This document shows positions 28,715 through 40,427 of a DNA stretch of 64,000 nucleotides, piece after piece; position 1 is the stretch's first letter; every line of letters starts with the position of its first letter. Origin of the DNA: Prochlorococcus sp. AG-347-L17 (GTDB lineage Bacteria; Cyanobacteriota; Cyanobacteriia; PCC-6307; Cyanobiaceae); the NCBI GenBank assembly GCA_003278925.1, contig QCCN01000001.1:62001-126000 (forward strand). Reading direction: 5' to 3'. The translations under genes were made by a program, and so were the position numbers. The notes beneath the pieces are model-generated. The model saw nothing but the letters and a program-made list of their open reading frames with translations, was not told where the DNA came from and did not search any database.

Positions 28715-30490
28715 CTAATAGTGATTAGCAACTTTTCTGTGATGAACTGCTGTCTTACATGATAAGTCAGAAACATTACCATTTTCAACAATTCCGTAAA
28801 TTATCCAATGGTCTGGAGTCTCTAGTCTTGAACTGACTTTACAATCTAAAAAGGCAAGTGAATCTGAGAGAACAGGTCCTCCTTCAGCGATGTTGCTAAT
28901 TACATCTACATCCGCAAATCTATCAGCTCCAGGGGCAAATCTTTTTAAAAAATGTCTGAACATTTTTTGATAGTTATCTTCTCTCAAGATATTCACAACA
29001 AAACCTTTACCAACTTGCATATATGATTCAATAGCTCTATCTTTTGCTACTGCAACTGTAACACCTGGTGGTGAAAAGCTTGCTTGACTAACCCAACTTG
29101 CGACCATTGCACTTTGTCTAAATGTCGAACCTTCCCCTTGACTAGCTGTTACTACATATAATCCTCCACTTAATCTACCTAACGCTTTATCTAAATTTGA
29201 ATCAAGGCTCTTCATAGAGGCAATATTCTTCTTTTTATTGATCAATTGACCCAAATCAGTTCCAGCTTCTTCGAATTGTTGATAAACAATCGGATCTGGA
29301 ATATTTTTAACTCTTAAGGGAGAGAAAGCTTCTTTTTGACCAAGTTCTCTTAATTTATTTGCTAAGGAATCTATAGGTTCATCATTTCCACCAAATGCGT
29401 CATAAACTGCAGTAAATTGTTTTGGCTTAAGTGCTGCAAATAAAGTACCGAGAGATTCTTTTAGTTCATTATCTGAGTCTACAGGCCATGTGGGAATAAC
29501 TACTGCTTTTGATTCGGAAATTAAACTTGTTAATTCTTGCGGGTCAGAAGATCTTAAATCTATTAATTGAACCTGTGCATCTGCTTTACTTATTCCATGA
29601 GATATCGCTTGACTGAGTCGATCACAATAACCATAGTCGCTTATGTAGCAGACTGAGACAAAATCATTGCCTTTGCTTTTATTGCTACTCCATTCTAGAT
29701 ATTTTCCTTTCCAAAAATTGACCTGATTATGGAGCAAAGGCCCATGACCAACAGCTATTGTTTTTAATTCAGGTAGTTTATCTATTCTTTTAATTGCCTG
29801 CATAACGCTTCTAGCGTTTGGACCCATAAGGCAATCGTAATAAAAACGGAAATCATCGTATATTTCTTTTTGATCAGTGTCAAAAAATTCGTCAGAACAA
29901 TAATGGAGTCCAAAAGCATCGCATGTATAGAGAACATTTGTGCTGTGATCATATGAAAATATGGTATCTGGCCAGTGTAAATTTGGTGCACTTATAAATT
30001 CAATATTATGTTCTAAACCACTATTAGGATTAGTTCCGAGATTTAAAAACTCTCCACTCTTAACCTCTAGACGTTTAAAAGGAATATGTATTTGGTCTTC
30101 AATAAATTTAAGTGCTAATTTTGATCCAACTATTGTGATATTTTGGTTTAATTCTAGAAGATTACCTATTAAACCAGAATGATCAGGTTCTGTATGGCTA
30201 GTAATTAGATAATCAACTTCTTGCGGATTTACCTTTTTCAGTAATTCTTCAAACCATAATTCTTCGAACTTTGCGTGACTAGTATCAATGATTGCTAGTT
30301 TCTCGCCTTTAATAATAAAACTATTGTAAGTAGTTCCATTTCTTAAACCAAATTCAATATCAAATCTACTGCGATCCCAATCCAAAGATCTTATGGCACA
30401 AGAATCATCAGCAAAGTTTTGAGATTGAACCGTCAACTTGTTATTAGTTTGTGCCAATTTAGAATTACTTGTCTGGGCAGAGGCTATCAT
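28715..30490 (-). CDS. flv3: Flavodiiron protein Flv3
   Basis: The partner of Flv1 with a full set of diiron ligands visible: ITSHTEPDHSG, giving His99, Glu101, Asp103 and His104. The flavodoxin domain (CYISDYGYCDRLSQA) and C-terminal flavin reductase domain (VASWVSQASFSPPGVTVAVAKDRA) follow. 591 residues. flv3 is first in the flv3-flv1-FMN reductase run on the minus strand. Oxygen photoreduction in the thylakoid/stroma-equivalent cytoplasm is known for the family. Confidence 0.93.
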   Translation of the reverse strand: MIASAQTSNSKLAQTNNKLTVQSQNFADDSCAIRSLDWDRSRFDIEFGLRNGTTYNSFIIKGEKLAIIDTSHAKFEELWFEELLKKVNPQEVDYLITSHTEPDHSGLIGNLLELNQNITIVGSKLALKFIEDQIHIPFKRLEVKSGEFLNLGTNPNSGLEHNIEFISAPNLHWPDTIFSYDHSTNVLYTCDAFGLHYCSDEFFDTDQKEIYDDFRFYYDCLMGPNARSVMQAIKRIDKLPELKTIAVGHGPLLHNQVNFWKGKYLEWSSNKSKGNDFVSVCYISDYGYCDRLSQAISHGISKADAQVQLIDLRSSDPQELTSLISESKAVVIPTWPVDSDNELKESLGTLFAALKPKQFTAVYDAFGGNDEPIDSLANKLRELGQKEAFSPLRVKNIPDPIVYQQFEEAGTDLGQLINKKKNIASMKSLDSNLDKALGRLSGGLYVVTASQGEGSTFRQSAMVASWVSQASFSPPGVTVAVAKDRAIESYMQVGKGFVVNILREDNYQKMFRHFLKRFAPGADRFADVDVISNIAEGGPVLSDSLAFLDCKVSSRLETPDHWIIYGIVENGNVSDLSCKTAVHHRKVANHY

Positions 30491-30609
30491 AGAATAATTA
30501 GCTTTATAAATTAACTTTAGTTATATAGAATATAAATTCGCGTGATTATCTTTGCGAAATAACCGAAATTACGCTTTTCTTTAATTTTTAATCTTCTTAT
30601 TCTGGATAA

Positions 30610-33270
30610 ATGACATCTCAATTAATAAAAAAAATAGTTACTGGAGATGAGATAAGAAATGCTTTTTTAAAATTTTACAGTGAAAAATTACATAAAATCA
30701 TTCCAAGTGCATCTTTGATTCCAGATGACCCTACGGTTATGCTCACAATTGCTGGAATGCTACCTTTTAAACCAGTTTTTTTAGGTTTAAAAGAAAGACC
30801 ATCAAAAAGGGCTACATCTAGCCAAAAGTGCATCAGAACAAACGATATAGAAAACGTTGGAGTTACAGCTAGACACCACACTTTTTTTGAAATGCTTGGT
30901 AATTTCTCTTTTGGAGATTATTTTAAACGAGAGGCTATTCAATGGGCTTGGGAATTAGTTACTAATATTTATCAACTTTCTGTTGAAAATATAATTGTGA
31001 GTGTTTTTCACGAAGATGAAGAGTCTGCAAAAATTTGGAGAGATGAAATTGGTATTCATCCAGATAGGATAGTCAAACTAGGTGAGGAAGATAATTTTTG
31101 GTCATCTGGCAAAACAGGTCCATGTGGACCTTGTTCAGAACTTTATTATGATTTTCATCCTGAAAAGGGTCTGCAGAATATTGATTTAGAAGATGGAGAT
31201 CGTTTTATAGAATTTTATAATCTTGTTTTTATGCAATATAATCGTGATCCTAATGGAAAATTGACAGATTTAAAATTTAAAAATATTGATACAGGAATGG
31301 GTCTTGAAAGGATGGCTCTAATACTACAAAAAAAGCAAAATAATTATGAGACAGATTTAATTTTTCCTATTATTCAAAAAATTTGTGAGATTGCAAATAT
31401 TGATTATTTTTCTTCAGATGATAAAAACAAAATTTCTTTAAAAATCATTGGTGATCATACAAGAGCTGTTATTCATTTAATTTCTGATGGAGTATCAGCA
31501 AGTAATCTCGGTAGGGGATATATATTAAGAAGGCTTATTAGAAGAATGGTCAGACATGGCAGATTATTAGGTATAACAAATGAATTTTTACCTCATCTTG
31601 CTACTGTCGGAATTAACTTAATGCAAAATAATTATCCTGATTTAAAAAATAATAATGATTTAATTTTGAATGAGATAAAAATTGAAGAAATAAGATTTAG
31701 GGAAACTCTTGAAAGAGGAGAGAAATTGCTAGATGAATTAATTTCTTCAGGGCAGAAATTAATTTCTGGTTTTAAAGCTTTTGAACTTTATGATACTTAT
31801 GGATTTCCTCTAGAACTTACTGTAGAAATTGCTGAAGAACATAGTATTAGTGTAGATGTAAAGGGTTTTGAAGAAGAAATGAATGTACAAAAAGAGAGAG
31901 CTAAAGCTGCTTCAAGTAATATTGATTTGACATTAGAGGGATCATTAGAGCGAGAAATAGATCTTTTTAACAAAACTGTTTTTAATGGTTATAAGTCACT
32001 CCTTTCGGAAGCTGAAATAAAGGGTATATTCTTGGATTCAACATTAGTTAAGGAAGCAAGTGAAGGTCAGAAAGTTTTAATTGTTCTTGATCAGACAACT
32101 TTTTATGGAGAATCTGGCGGGCAAGTTGGTGATATTGGAACAATATTTTCAAACGATGTTGAGGTCTTGGTTGATAATGTCATGCGAAAGAAAAATGTTT
32201 TTTTACATTATGGAACGATCAAAAAAGGAAAATTAACTATTGGACAAAAAGTTAAAACTAATGTTAGCTCCTCTAAAAGAGCTAAGGCTGCTGCAAATCA
32301 TACAGCTACTCATTTATTACAATCTGCACTTAAATCAGTTATTAATGAAAGTGTTGGACAGAAAGGTTCATTAGTAGCCTTTAATAAATTACGATTTGAC
32401 TTTAATTCCTCTAATCCTATTTCTAAAGATCAAATTTCTAAGATTGAGACTTTAGTTAACTCTTGGATTATGGAAAATCATGCCCTAGAAATTAAAAATA
32501 TGTCTAAGAGTGAGGCTCTTGCAAAGGGCGCAGTCGCCATGTTTGGAGAAAAATATGATGATGAAGTGCGCGTCGTTAATGTACCAGGAGTTTCAATGGA
32601 ACTTTGTGGTGGCACACATGTTAAAACTACATCCGAATTAGGTTCTTTCAAAATAATTAGTGAGGAAGGAATCTCAGCTGGAGTCAGAAGAATCGAAGCA
32701 TTATCAGGCCAATCAGCATTAGACTATTTCAGCGATAGAAATGCATTAGTAAACCAACTAAGTGATTTGTTAAAAGCAAATCCTAATCAACTTTTTGAAA
32801 GGGTTAATAATTTGCAAGCAGAGCTTATTAACAAGAATAAAGAGATACAAAAAATGAAAGATGAAATTGCATATTTTAAATACTCTTCTATAAAATCATC
32901 CGCAGAAATAGTAAATTCTTTTTCAACTTTAGTAAATCAGATTGATGGCTTAGATGGGAATTCTTTGCAATCTGCAGCACTTAATTTAACTTCTCATTTA
33001 GGAAATAAAGCAATAGTGATTCTTGGGGGAATACCAAATCCAGAAAATAGAAAGTTGTTATTTGTAGTTTCTTTAGGTGATGATGTAGTAAAAATAGGAT
33101 TGCATGCAGGTAAATTAATTAATGAGATTGCAAGAATTTGTTCAGGAGGTGGAGGAGGAAAGCCTAACTTTGCTCAAGCAGGTGCTAAAGATATTGATAA
33201 GTTAAGTGATGCTTTAGATTATGCTAAAAATTATTTGCAAAAAACATTAGCTAATCATTCTGATAAATAA
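30610..33270 (+). CDS. alaS: Alanyl-tRNA synthetase
   Basis: AlaRS charges tRNA-Ala. Class II catalytic motifs are at the N-terminus ([31 protein letters not shown]-type motif 2, GMGLERM motif 3), followed by the editing domain with HTATHLL and CGGTHV zinc-binding, and the C-Ala domain ending in [13 protein letters not shown]. 886 residues, normal. It is divergent from flv3 with a 119-base spacer and overlaps the convergent speA end by 16 bases. Confidence 0.98.
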   Translation: MTSQLIKKIVTGDEIRNAFLKFYSEKLHKIIPSASLIPDDPTVMLTIAGMLPFKPVFLGLKERPSKRATSSQKCIRTNDIENVGVTARHHTFFEMLGNFSFGDYFKREAIQWAWELVTNIYQLSVENIIVSVFHEDEESAKIWRDEIGIHPDRIVKLGEEDNFWSSGKTGPCGPCSELYYDFHPEKGLQNIDLEDGDRFIEFYNLVFMQYNRDPNGKLTDLKFKNIDTGMGLERMALILQKKQNNYETDLIFPIIQKICEIANIDYFSSDDKNKISLKIIGDHTRAVIHLISDGVSASNLGRGYILRRLIRRMVRHGRLLGITNEFLPHLATVGINLMQNNYPDLKNNNDLILNEIKIEEIRFRETLERGEKLLDELISSGQKLISGFKAFELYDTYGFPLELTVEIAEEHSISVDVKGFEEEMNVQKERAKAASSNIDLTLEGSLEREIDLFNKTVFNGYKSLLSEAEIKGIFLDSTLVKEASEGQKVLIVLDQTTFYGESGGQVGDIGTIFSNDVEVLVDNVMRKKNVFLHYGTIKKGKLTIGQKVKTNVSSSKRAKAAANHTATHLLQSALKSVINESVGQKGSLVAFNKLRFDFNSSNPISKDQISKIETLVNSWIMENHALEIKNMSKSEALAKGAVAMFGEKYDDEVRVVNVPGVSMELCGGTHVKTTSELGSFKIISEEGISAGVRRIEALSGQSALDYFSDRNALVNQLSDLLKANPNQLFERVNNLQAELINKNKEIQKMKDEIAYFKYSSIKSSAEIVNSFSTLVNQIDGLDGNSLQSAALNLTSHLGNKAIVILGGIPNPENRKLLFVVSLGDDVVKIGLHAGKLINEIARICSGGGGGKPNFAQAGAKDIDKLSDALDYAKNYLQKTLANHSDK

Positions 33271-35201
33271 CTACTTTTTCTGAGACTAATTTCGATTTGA
33301 TCCATTAATTTCCTTGCTTCTTCAATAGTTAATTTTTTTTGATCAATTGCTGATTCAGTATTAATTCTTATAGTTTCAACCAAAGAAGCTGAACTGTAAT
33401 CTAATAATTGTAAAATTTCAGATTTACTGTCCTCTTTAATAATATTTCTGACCTTATATGAATTATCTTGATTTATGTCTATATGAACAACGTTGGTATT
33501 GCCAAATAAATTGTGCAAGTTTCCTAATGCTTCTTGATAGGCTCCAGTCATAAAAATTCCAATTAGGTAATCTTTATCTTCTTCTGGCTTATGCAAATTT
33601 AGTAGTGATTTAATTTTTCCATTATCAATAAAATTATTTAGTTTCCCATCTGAATCACAAGTTAAATCTGCAAAGTTGCCTTTGCAGAACGGCTCCTCTA
33701 AGTGCCTATGTATTGGTACTATTGGAAAAATCTGATTTATTGCCCAGCTATCAGGAATAGATTTAAAGATAGATAAATTTGCATAATAAGTTGATGCAAG
33801 AGTTTCTGTAATTTCAGATAAATCAGGGTGATTGATTTCATCATTATCTAGGTTATTAGAAATTTCTTTTGCACAAGCCCAAGTAAGTTCTTCGGCATAA
33901 GCTCTTTCTGCCAAACTTAAAAATCCTAATCTAAAAGCGACTAAGCAATCTTCTTTAAACTTTTTTGCATCATTCCATAGTTCAATTATTTTAGATAAAT
34001 TTATTTTTTTATTTTTAAGTTTTTTTAATTCATAGAAAGTATCAAGTAAATTTGAAATTATTAATTGTTGATTTTTTTTATCAAAAATTTGTAGTTTGGA
34101 ACTGACATGACTTGTTCCTAAGACATTAAAAATTAAAACTGAACAATGACTAATTATTGCTCTTCCACTTTCTGAGATTATGGTTGGATGCTTGATATTA
34201 TTTAATTCACATGAATCCTTAATAGTTGCAATTACATCGTTAGCATAATTTTGGAGAGAATAATTAGTAGAAGTGTTGGAGGAGGTTTTAGTTCCATCAA
34301 AATCTATTCCTAATCCACCCCCAACGTCGATATATTGCATTGGGGCTCCTAGTTTGCATAGTTCAACATATATTTGACTCGCTTCTTGTAATGCGTCTTT
34401 GATCACAGCAATATCACTTATTTGACTGCCTATATGAAAATGGAGCAATTTCATTTCGTTGATAAGATTTGCTTCTTTTAGTTCTTTTATTGTCAACATA
34501 ATTTCTGGGATTGATAATCCAAATTTTGAATTATCTCCAATAGATTTACCCCACCTACCACTACTTTTACTTGATAACTTTGCTCTAATTCCTATCAATG
34601 GAGTCGCTTTAAGTTCTTGAACTGCTTGAATAATTCTTTTTACCTCGTCTCGTTGTTCAATAACTATTATCGGATTTTTGCCGAGTTTTCTGGCCAAAGT
34701 AGCAATCTCAATATATTTTTTATCTTTATATCCGTTGCATATTAATAATGAATTTTGGTTTTCAAGAAGTGCAAGGCCAATTAATAGTTCTGATTTACTT
34801 CCTACTTCTAAACCAAAATTCCATTGGCTACCAAACTCTATTATCTTTTCTAGGACATTTTTCTGTTGATTACATTTGACAGGAAAAACGCCTTGATAAA
34901 TGTTCTTATATTTATAGGTTTTTATTGCTTTTAAAAAAGAGTCATGTAATGCATTTATTCGATCTTTCAAGATATCATTAAATCTTATGATTAATGGAGG
35001 ATTTATTTCTCTACTCTTAAGTTCTTTGACAAGCTTAAAAAGATCAATCTTATTTTCAGATTTTATATCTTTAATTACTGATATATTTCCTTTGGAATTT
35101 ATAGAAAAATATTTATCTCCCCATTTGTCTATGTTATAAGTCGAAATACTATCTTCAATAGTCCAAATATTCTTTAATTTTTTCGGCTCAAAATTGGTCA
35201 A
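33255..35201 (-). CDS. speA: Biosynthetic arginine decarboxylase (SpeA type)
   Basis: SpeA decarboxylates arginine to agmatine, the first step to putrescine and spermidine. The alanine-racemase-like PLP barrel has the lysine in FPVKCNQQ (around residue 104), LHFHIGSQ and [12 protein letters not shown]. The 648 residues agree with bacterial SpeA. The start is TTG 35201. With argH and argJ elsewhere in the window it connects arginine synthesis to polyamines. Confidence 0.95.
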   Translation of the reverse strand: MTNFEPKKLKNIWTIEDSISTYNIDKWGDKYFSINSKGNISVIKDIKSENKIDLFKLVKELKSREINPPLIIRFNDILKDRINALHDSFLKAIKTYKYKNIYQGVFPVKCNQQKNVLEKIIEFGSQWNFGLEVGSKSELLIGLALLENQNSLLICNGYKDKKYIEIATLARKLGKNPIIVIEQRDEVKRIIQAVQELKATPLIGIRAKLSSKSSGRWGKSIGDNSKFGLSIPEIMLTIKELKEANLINEMKLLHFHIGSQISDIAVIKDALQEASQIYVELCKLGAPMQYIDVGGGLGIDFDGTKTSSNTSTNYSLQNYANDVIATIKDSCELNNIKHPTIISESGRAIISHCSVLIFNVLGTSHVSSKLQIFDKKNQQLIISNLLDTFYELKKLKNKKINLSKIIELWNDAKKFKEDCLVAFRLGFLSLAERAYAEELTWACAKEISNNLDNDEINHPDLSEITETLASTYYANLSIFKSIPDSWAINQIFPIVPIHRHLEEPFCKGNFADLTCDSDGKLNNFIDNGKIKSLLNLHKPEEDKDYLIGIFMTGAYQEALGNLHNLFGNTNVVHIDINQDNSYKVRNIIKEDSKSEILQLLDYSSASLVETIRINTESAIDQKKLTIEEARKLMDQIEISLRKSSYLSE

Positions 35202-35323
35202 TTTATGTCTTAGTGATTAATAAATGTTTTTGAAAATAACTTAAAACAATATCTTTTATTTTAATGATTACTTGCCAAGTTACCACCCAAAAGTTGAATA
35301 TACATAGAGTGATTATTAACTAA

Positions 35324-35782
35324 ATGACTAAAGAGAGAACCTTTATTGCAATTAAACCAGATGGAGTTCAAAGAGGATATGTTTCTGAGATTATTGGCAG
35401 ATTTGAAAAAAAAGGATTTAAATTGGTTGGATTAAAGCAATTAATTCCTTCAAAAGAACTTGCTCAAAATCATTATGGAGTACATAGAGAAAGACCCTTT
35501 TTTGGTGATTTAGTAGACTTTATTTCAAGTGGTCCTGTTGTAGCAATGGTGTGGGAAGGCGAAGGAGTTATTTTGAGTGCTAGAAAACTAATAGGTGCAA
35601 CAAAACCTCTGGAAGCAGAGCCTGGAACAATTAGAGGTGATTTAGCGATTGATATTGGGAGGAATATTATTCATGGTTCTGATGGAGAAGATACAGCAAA
35701 ATTTGAAATTGATCTATGGTTTAACGAAGAGGAATTATGTGAGTGGGAAACTTCTGATTCGAAATGGCGATCTGAAAATTAA
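35324..35782 (+). CDS. ndk: Nucleoside diphosphate kinase
   Basis: Ndk exchanges gamma phosphates among nucleoside triphosphates. The motif [27 protein letters not shown] and the catalytic histidine in NIIHGSDG are intact. 152 residues. Divergent from speA; abuts the convergent thiO-like gene. Confidence 0.98.
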   Translation: MTKERTFIAIKPDGVQRGYVSEIIGRFEKKGFKLVGLKQLIPSKELAQNHYGVHRERPFFGDLVDFISSGPVVAMVWEGEGVILSARKLIGATKPLEAEPGTIRGDLAIDIGRNIIHGSDGEDTAKFEIDLWFNEEELCEWETSDSKWRSEN

Positions 35783-35785
35783 AAG

Positions 35786-36895
35786 TTAAATCGCAAATCT
35801 ATCTAAACTAAATTTTTCTAAAAAGCTTTTCTCTATTTCTTTGAGATTTTTATTTTGAACTATTTTCAAAAGAAGATCACTTGTTATTGCAGAAAATAAA
35901 ACTCCATTTCTGTAATGTCCTGTAGCAATATAAAGATTTTCAATTTTTGATTTTCCAATGATTGGTTTTAGATCTGGTGTGCAAGGTCTAAAGCCCCACC
36001 AATGTTCCATTTGTGGCCAATTAATAGCTTCTGGCAATAAAGAGCGAATACCTTCTTGCAGTTGTTTTATTCCATTAGGAGTATTACCTTGATTAAATTT
36101 TGAATCTTTTTCTACTGTCGCTCCAACTATAATAAGTCCATCATCCCGGGGAACTAGATAAGTTTTTGGACCAAAAATAACCCTTTTCAAAAAATTTGTT
36201 GGACCTTGTATTGATAGCATTTGTCCCTTTACAGGAAAGACTGGAATCTTATTAAAAATTTTTTTACTCCACGCACCGCTGCATATAATTGCTTTTTCGC
36301 AGTTAATTTTTTTTATTTCCCCAGTGGCACATAAAACTGTTGCACCTGTAATTTTGTTTTTTTCGAATGTCAAATCCTCCACTTCTGATCCCTCTTGAAA
36401 TTCGACTCCATTCAAGGAGCATGCTCTCTCAAGAGCACGCATCAGTTTTCTTCGATTATCTATTTGACCATCTTGTTCAAAAAGTAAACCATGTTTCCAA
36501 ATAGAATTCATTCCATTGATTTCTGTTTGAAGATCTTTGTGATTTAAATATTTTCCATACTCATAAGTGGGAAACTCTTCAAGATCTTCTTTGTTTTTAA
36601 AAGGAACTACTATGCCACATTTTTTTAAACCGCATTTAATATTACTATCTTGTTCAATACTTCGTATCCACTTTGGAATTAGATTTTGACTTTCTTGGCC
36701 AAATTTTAGTAATTCATCTTCGAGCCCTTCGGCATGAGTAGCTAACATTCCTGCAGCAACAAATCCAGCCGATTCATTTCTGTTTTTGCTTAAAACTAAA
36801 ACTTTGAAGTTATTTCTAGAAAATTCATAAGCAATAGATAAACCTAAAAGTCCACCTCCAATTATTAATATTGAATTTTTGGTTTCTTGTGCCAT
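35786..36895 (-). CDS. thiO: FAD-dependent glycine oxidase-like protein (ThiO/DAO family)
   Basis: A 369-residue DAO-family flavoprotein. The FAD motif IIGGGLLGLSIAYEFSRN is at the N-terminus, and the C-terminal block HWWGFRPCTPDLKPIIG plus GHYRNGVLF is characteristic of ThiO. ThiO oxidises glycine to dehydroglycine for thiazole synthesis in the thiamine pathway, consistent with thiL and a thiamine-binding protein in the same window. Other D-amino acid oxidases cannot be excluded. Confidence 0.85.
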   Translation of the reverse strand: MAQETKNSILIIGGGLLGLSIAYEFSRNNFKVLVLSKNRNESAGFVAAGMLATHAEGLEDELLKFGQESQNLIPKWIRSIEQDSNIKCGLKKCGIVVPFKNKEDLEEFPTYEYGKYLNHKDLQTEINGMNSIWKHGLLFEQDGQIDNRRKLMRALERACSLNGVEFQEGSEVEDLTFEKNKITGATVLCATGEIKKINCEKAIICSGAWSKKIFNKIPVFPVKGQMLSIQGPTNFLKRVIFGPKTYLVPRDDGLIIVGATVEKDSKFNQGNTPNGIKQLQEGIRSLLPEAINWPQMEHWWGFRPCTPDLKPIIGKSKIENLYIATGHYRNGVLFSAITSDLLLKIVQNKNLKEIEKSFLEKFSLDRFAI

Positions 36896-36974
36896 TTAAA
36901 AATTAATATTTTTATTTGTGTTTTGGTCCTCTTTTCCTTTATATCCAATAATATTAATAAAGAGACTTTTAATA

Positions 36975-38447
36975 ATGAACAATTTGGAATCTTGGGAAGC
37001 TGTGATTGGTTTGGAAACTCATGTACAGCTTAATACGAAAAGTAAAATATTCACATCTGCGTCAACAGCTTTTGGTGATGCACCTAATACCCATATAGAT
37101 CCTGTAGTTTGTGGGTTGCCAGGAACTCTTCCAGTTCTGAATGAGACTGTTCTTGAGTATGCTGTAAAAACTTCGTTAGCATTAAATTTAAACGTTGCAG
37201 AACATTGTAAATTTGATAGAAAACAATATTTTTATCCTGATCTTCCTAAAAATTATCAAATTTCACAATTTGATGAGCCACTAGCTGAAAATGGTTGGTT
37301 AGAGGTTGAAATAATTGAAAAGGACAAAGAACCTTATATCAAAAAAATTGGTATAGAAAGGCTACATATGGAAGAAGACGCCGGAAAACTAGTCCATTCA
37401 GGAAGTGATAGGTTAGCTGGCTCTAAGTATTCTTTAGTTGATTACAATCGTGCCGGAATAGCACTTTGTGAGATTGTAAGTAAACCAGATATTAGATCAG
37501 GTAAAGAGGCATCTGAATATGCTTCAGAGATTAGAAGAACAGTTAGATATCTAGGGGTATCAGACGGAAATATGCAAGAGGGTTCATTACGCTGCGATGT
37601 CAATATTTCAGTTAGAAAAGGACCTAATGCTCCTTTTGGTACCAAAGTGGAAATAAAAAATATGAATTCATTTTCTGCAATTCAAAAGGCTTGTGATTAT
37701 GAAATAGCCAGACAAATAGAAGTTTATGAAAATGGAGGAAAAATTTTCCAAGAAACAAGGTTATGGGATGAAGGTAAGCAATTAACGAAAAGTATGAGAT
37801 TAAAAGAAGGTAGCAGTGACTATAGATATTTTCCTGATCCTGACTTAGGTCCAATTGAAATAACAAAAGCCCAACAAGAAATATGGTTTAAAGAACTACC
37901 AGAATTACCTTCAAAGAAAAGATATAAATACATTAGTCAATTTGGGTTGTCTGCATATGATGCAAGGGTAATTTCTGATGAAATAAGCATGGCAAACTTT
38001 TTTGAAGAAACAGTAGCAAATGGTGCTGAGGCTAAACTAGCTTCAAATTGGGTAACTAGTGATATTGTGGGCTATTTAAAATCAAATAAACTAAGTTTTA
38101 GTGAATTAAAGCTTAGTCCTGAAAATCTTGCTGAAATGATTAACATGATTTCAAAAAATATAATTAGTGGAAAAATTGCAAAAGAAATTTTACCTGAACT
38201 TATTCAAAAAAATATTTCCCCGAAAAAATTAGTTGAAGAAAAAGGGTTGGCAATGATATCTGATTCTTCAAGTATTTCACCAATAATTGATGCACTTATA
38301 AATGAACATCCAAATGAAGTTCAAGCATTTAAAAATGGCAAAACTAAGTTACTTGGTTTTTTTGTTGGTCAACTTATGAAAAGAACAAAAGGTAAAGCTG
38401 ACCCTAAACTCGCAAATAAACTTCTTATGGAAAAATTAAATAGCTAA
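36975..38447 (+). CDS. gatB: Aspartyl/glutamyl-tRNA amidotransferase subunit B
   Basis: GatB with GatC/GatA converts Glu-tRNA(Gln) to Gln-tRNA(Gln), needed in organisms lacking a full GlnRS set. I chose ATG 36975 (MNNLESWEAVIGLETHVQLNT), the family N-terminus; the upstream in-frame ATG at 36918 adds 19 hydrophobic residues unlike GatB. YFYPDLPKNYQISQ, HMEEDAGKL and the C-terminal YqeY-like helical domain are clear. 490 residues. Confidence 0.97.
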   Translation: MNNLESWEAVIGLETHVQLNTKSKIFTSASTAFGDAPNTHIDPVVCGLPGTLPVLNETVLEYAVKTSLALNLNVAEHCKFDRKQYFYPDLPKNYQISQFDEPLAENGWLEVEIIEKDKEPYIKKIGIERLHMEEDAGKLVHSGSDRLAGSKYSLVDYNRAGIALCEIVSKPDIRSGKEASEYASEIRRTVRYLGVSDGNMQEGSLRCDVNISVRKGPNAPFGTKVEIKNMNSFSAIQKACDYEIARQIEVYENGGKIFQETRLWDEGKQLTKSMRLKEGSSDYRYFPDPDLGPIEITKAQQEIWFKELPELPSKKRYKYISQFGLSAYDARVISDEISMANFFEETVANGAEAKLASNWVTSDIVGYLKSNKLSFSELKLSPENLAEMINMISKNIISGKIAKEILPELIQKNISPKKLVEEKGLAMISDSSSISPIIDALINEHPNEVQAFKNGKTKLLGFFVGQLMKRTKGKADPKLANKLLMEKLNS

Positions 38448-38450
38448 AGC

Positions 38451-39068
38451 TTAAATAAGCTCTTTTATCGTATTGATCCATTTATTTTGATCATCCGAAT
38501 TCTCTAAAATGATATCTGAGAATTTTCTTTTTTCTTCAAAACTTAATTGAAAATTTATCAATTCATATGCTTCTTTTTCGCTAATTTTATCTCTTGTGAT
38601 AAGTCTGTTTTTTTGTATTTCTTTAGGACATTTAACTAACCATATTTCAGTGCAAATATCTTCAAATTTTGCTTCAAACAATAATGGAATAACCAACATT
38701 ATCGTTTGATTATTTCTGTATTGACTGCATTCTTCTATCATTCTTTCTTTAATTAAGGGGTGCAGTAGTTTTTCAATCCATTCCTTGCTTGCTGAATGTT
38801 TAAAAATAATGTTCCTTAAAAGTTTTCTGTTTATTTCCCTTTCTGAATTGCTTTTATTATCAATAATTTTATTTCCAAAATAATCTAAAATTTTCTTATA
38901 TCCATATGTGTTTGGTTTGATTAATTCTCTTGAAAAATGATCTGCATCTAATATTGGTATGTTTTTATGTTTTCTTATGTAATTAGTTATGGTTGTCTTC
39001 CCACTTGCAATACCTCCTGTTAAACCAATCCTTCTTTGGTTGTTTTTTAATTTTTGAAGAATATCCAT
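38451..39068 (-). CDS. coaE: Dephospho-CoA kinase
   Basis: CoaE phosphorylates dephospho-CoA in the final step of coenzyme A synthesis. The P-loop GLTGGIASGKTTI is at the N-terminus, followed by DADHFSREL and VPLLFEA, the family CoA-binding blocks. 205 residues. It converges on gatB with a 3-base gap and is divergent from argJ. Confidence 0.95.
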   Translation of the reverse strand: MDILQKLKNNQRRIGLTGGIASGKTTITNYIRKHKNIPILDADHFSRELIKPNTYGYKKILDYFGNKIIDNKSNSEREINRKLLRNIIFKHSASKEWIEKLLHPLIKERMIEECSQYRNNQTIMLVIPLLFEAKFEDICTEIWLVKCPKEIQKNRLITRDKISEKEAYELINFQLSFEEKRKFSDIILENSDDQNKWINTIKELI

Positions 39069-39143
39069 ATAATTAATAATAATCTAATTACTTAGTTTCT
39101 TTAGTATTAAAGAGTAGTTAGTATGAATTAAAATACCAAAATT

Positions 39144-40382
39144 TTGAGCCAGTTAGATTCCAATTGGTCGTTTGTTGATGACAGTAAGGTAACACCTAAG
39201 GGGTTTCTTTTTGCTGGGATATCTGCTGGTTTAAAAGCTTCTAATAAAAAAGATTTAGCACTAATACTCGCTCCAGAAGGAAGTATTTTTAGTGGGATGT
39301 TTACCCAATCAATAGTTCGAGCTTCTTGTGTGGATATTTGTGAGCAAAGGATTAAAACAACTTCAGGTTTTGGAAGGGCAATACTAATTAATTCTGGTCA
39401 AGCAAATGCATGTACAGGAAATCTTGGTATTCAACATTTTCAAATTGCTACAGGAAAGATTGCGGAACTTTTAGGAATAAAAGAAGAAGAAGTTTTAATG
39501 TGCTCAACTGGTGTAATTGGTGTTCCAATACAAATAAATGACTTAGTAAAAAATTTACCGAATTTAGTTAGTGATTTAAAGGGTAACAATTTTCAAAGTG
39601 CAGCAGAAGCAATTTTAACTACTGATTTGACTTTGAAAAAAGTGTCAATAGAGACGGTTATCCTAGGTAGAAAAATAAAAATAGCAGGATTTGCAAAAGG
39701 TTCAGGAATGATTTACCCCAATATGGCTACAATGCTTGCCTTTCTAACCTGTGATGCGGGTATTCAAAAAGAAGAATGGGACAAAATGATTGCTATTGCA
39801 GTTAAAAAATCTTTTAATGCAATATCAGTTGATGGAGAGACAAGCACAAATGATTCTTTTGTTGGAATAAATGCAGGAGAGAAAATTGAAAAAAGGTTTT
39901 TTCCAATTATCCAACAAGGGATTGATATTGTATGTCAGAACTTGGCAAAAAATATAGCAAGGGATGGAGAGGGAGCAAATTGTTTATTAGAAGTTTTGGT
40001 TCAAGGAGCAAAAAATACAGATGATGCAATTATGCTTGCGAAATCTATTTGTAATTCTGCCTTGGTAAAAACTGCGATACATGGTTGTGATCCGAATTGG
40101 GGACGAATCATTTCTGCAGCAGGTAATTCTGGAGTTAAATTTAATTTAAATGATGTTGACTTGTATATAGGAAACGTTCAGATTTTGGAAAATGGCAAGT
40201 TAAATAAATATGATCCACAAAAAGTCACAGACTATATTAAGTCCAGAATGAAAGGTAGATATTTAGTAGATGATATTGTAAAAATTATGATTAATCTAAA
40301 TTCTGGCGAATCGAAAGGCACAGCTTGGGGGTGCGATCTTTCTAAAAAGTATGTTGAAATAAATAGCGAATATACAACTTAA
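39144..40382 (+). CDS. argJ: Bifunctional ornithine acetyltransferase / N-acetylglutamate synthase
   Basis: ArgJ recycles the acetyl group between acetylornithine and glutamate in arginine synthesis. The autocleavage site KGSGMIYPNMATML is present, with the nucleophile Thr196 at the start of the beta chain. The C-terminus EINSEYTT is the conserved ArgJ ending. Start TTG 39144 gives 412 residues. The final 27 bases (40356-40382, including the stop) reappear as in-frame, stop-terminated copies at 42482-42523 and 44023-44046, marking argJ's 3' end as an integration site. Confidence 0.96.
   Translation: MSQLDSNWSFVDDSKVTPKGFLFAGISAGLKASNKKDLALILAPEGSIFSGMFTQSIVRASCVDICEQRIKTTSGFGRAILINSGQANACTGNLGIQHFQIATGKIAELLGIKEEEVLMCSTGVIGVPIQINDLVKNLPNLVSDLKGNNFQSAAEAILTTDLTLKKVSIETVILGRKIKIAGFAKGSGMIYPNMATMLAFLTCDAGIQKEEWDKMIAIAVKKSFNAISVDGETSTNDSFVGINAGEKIEKRFFPIIQQGIDIVCQNLAKNIARDGEGANCLLEVLVQGAKNTDDAIMLAKSICNSALVKTAIHGCDPNWGRIISAAGNSGVKFNLNDVDLYIGNVQILENGKLNKYDPQKVTDYIKSRMKGRYLVDDIVKIMINLNSGESKGTAWGCDLSKKYVEINSEYTT
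40356..40382 (+). repeat. argJ 3'-end repeat, resident copy
   Basis: The last nine codons of argJ. The 20 bases 40356-40375 recur exactly at 42497-42516, and the 26 bases 40357-40382 recur with three mismatches at 44021-44046. This is the proximal member of three att-like direct repeats. Confidence 0.85.
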
Positions 40383-40427
40383 CGCTAAAACATAGTTATA
40401 TCAACTGATTTGAAGATTATTAATATG

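Noticed and set aside
36918-36974. 19-residue N-terminal extension of GatB
   Set aside because: Hydrophobic residues unlike the family; the ATG at 36975 gives the canonical start.
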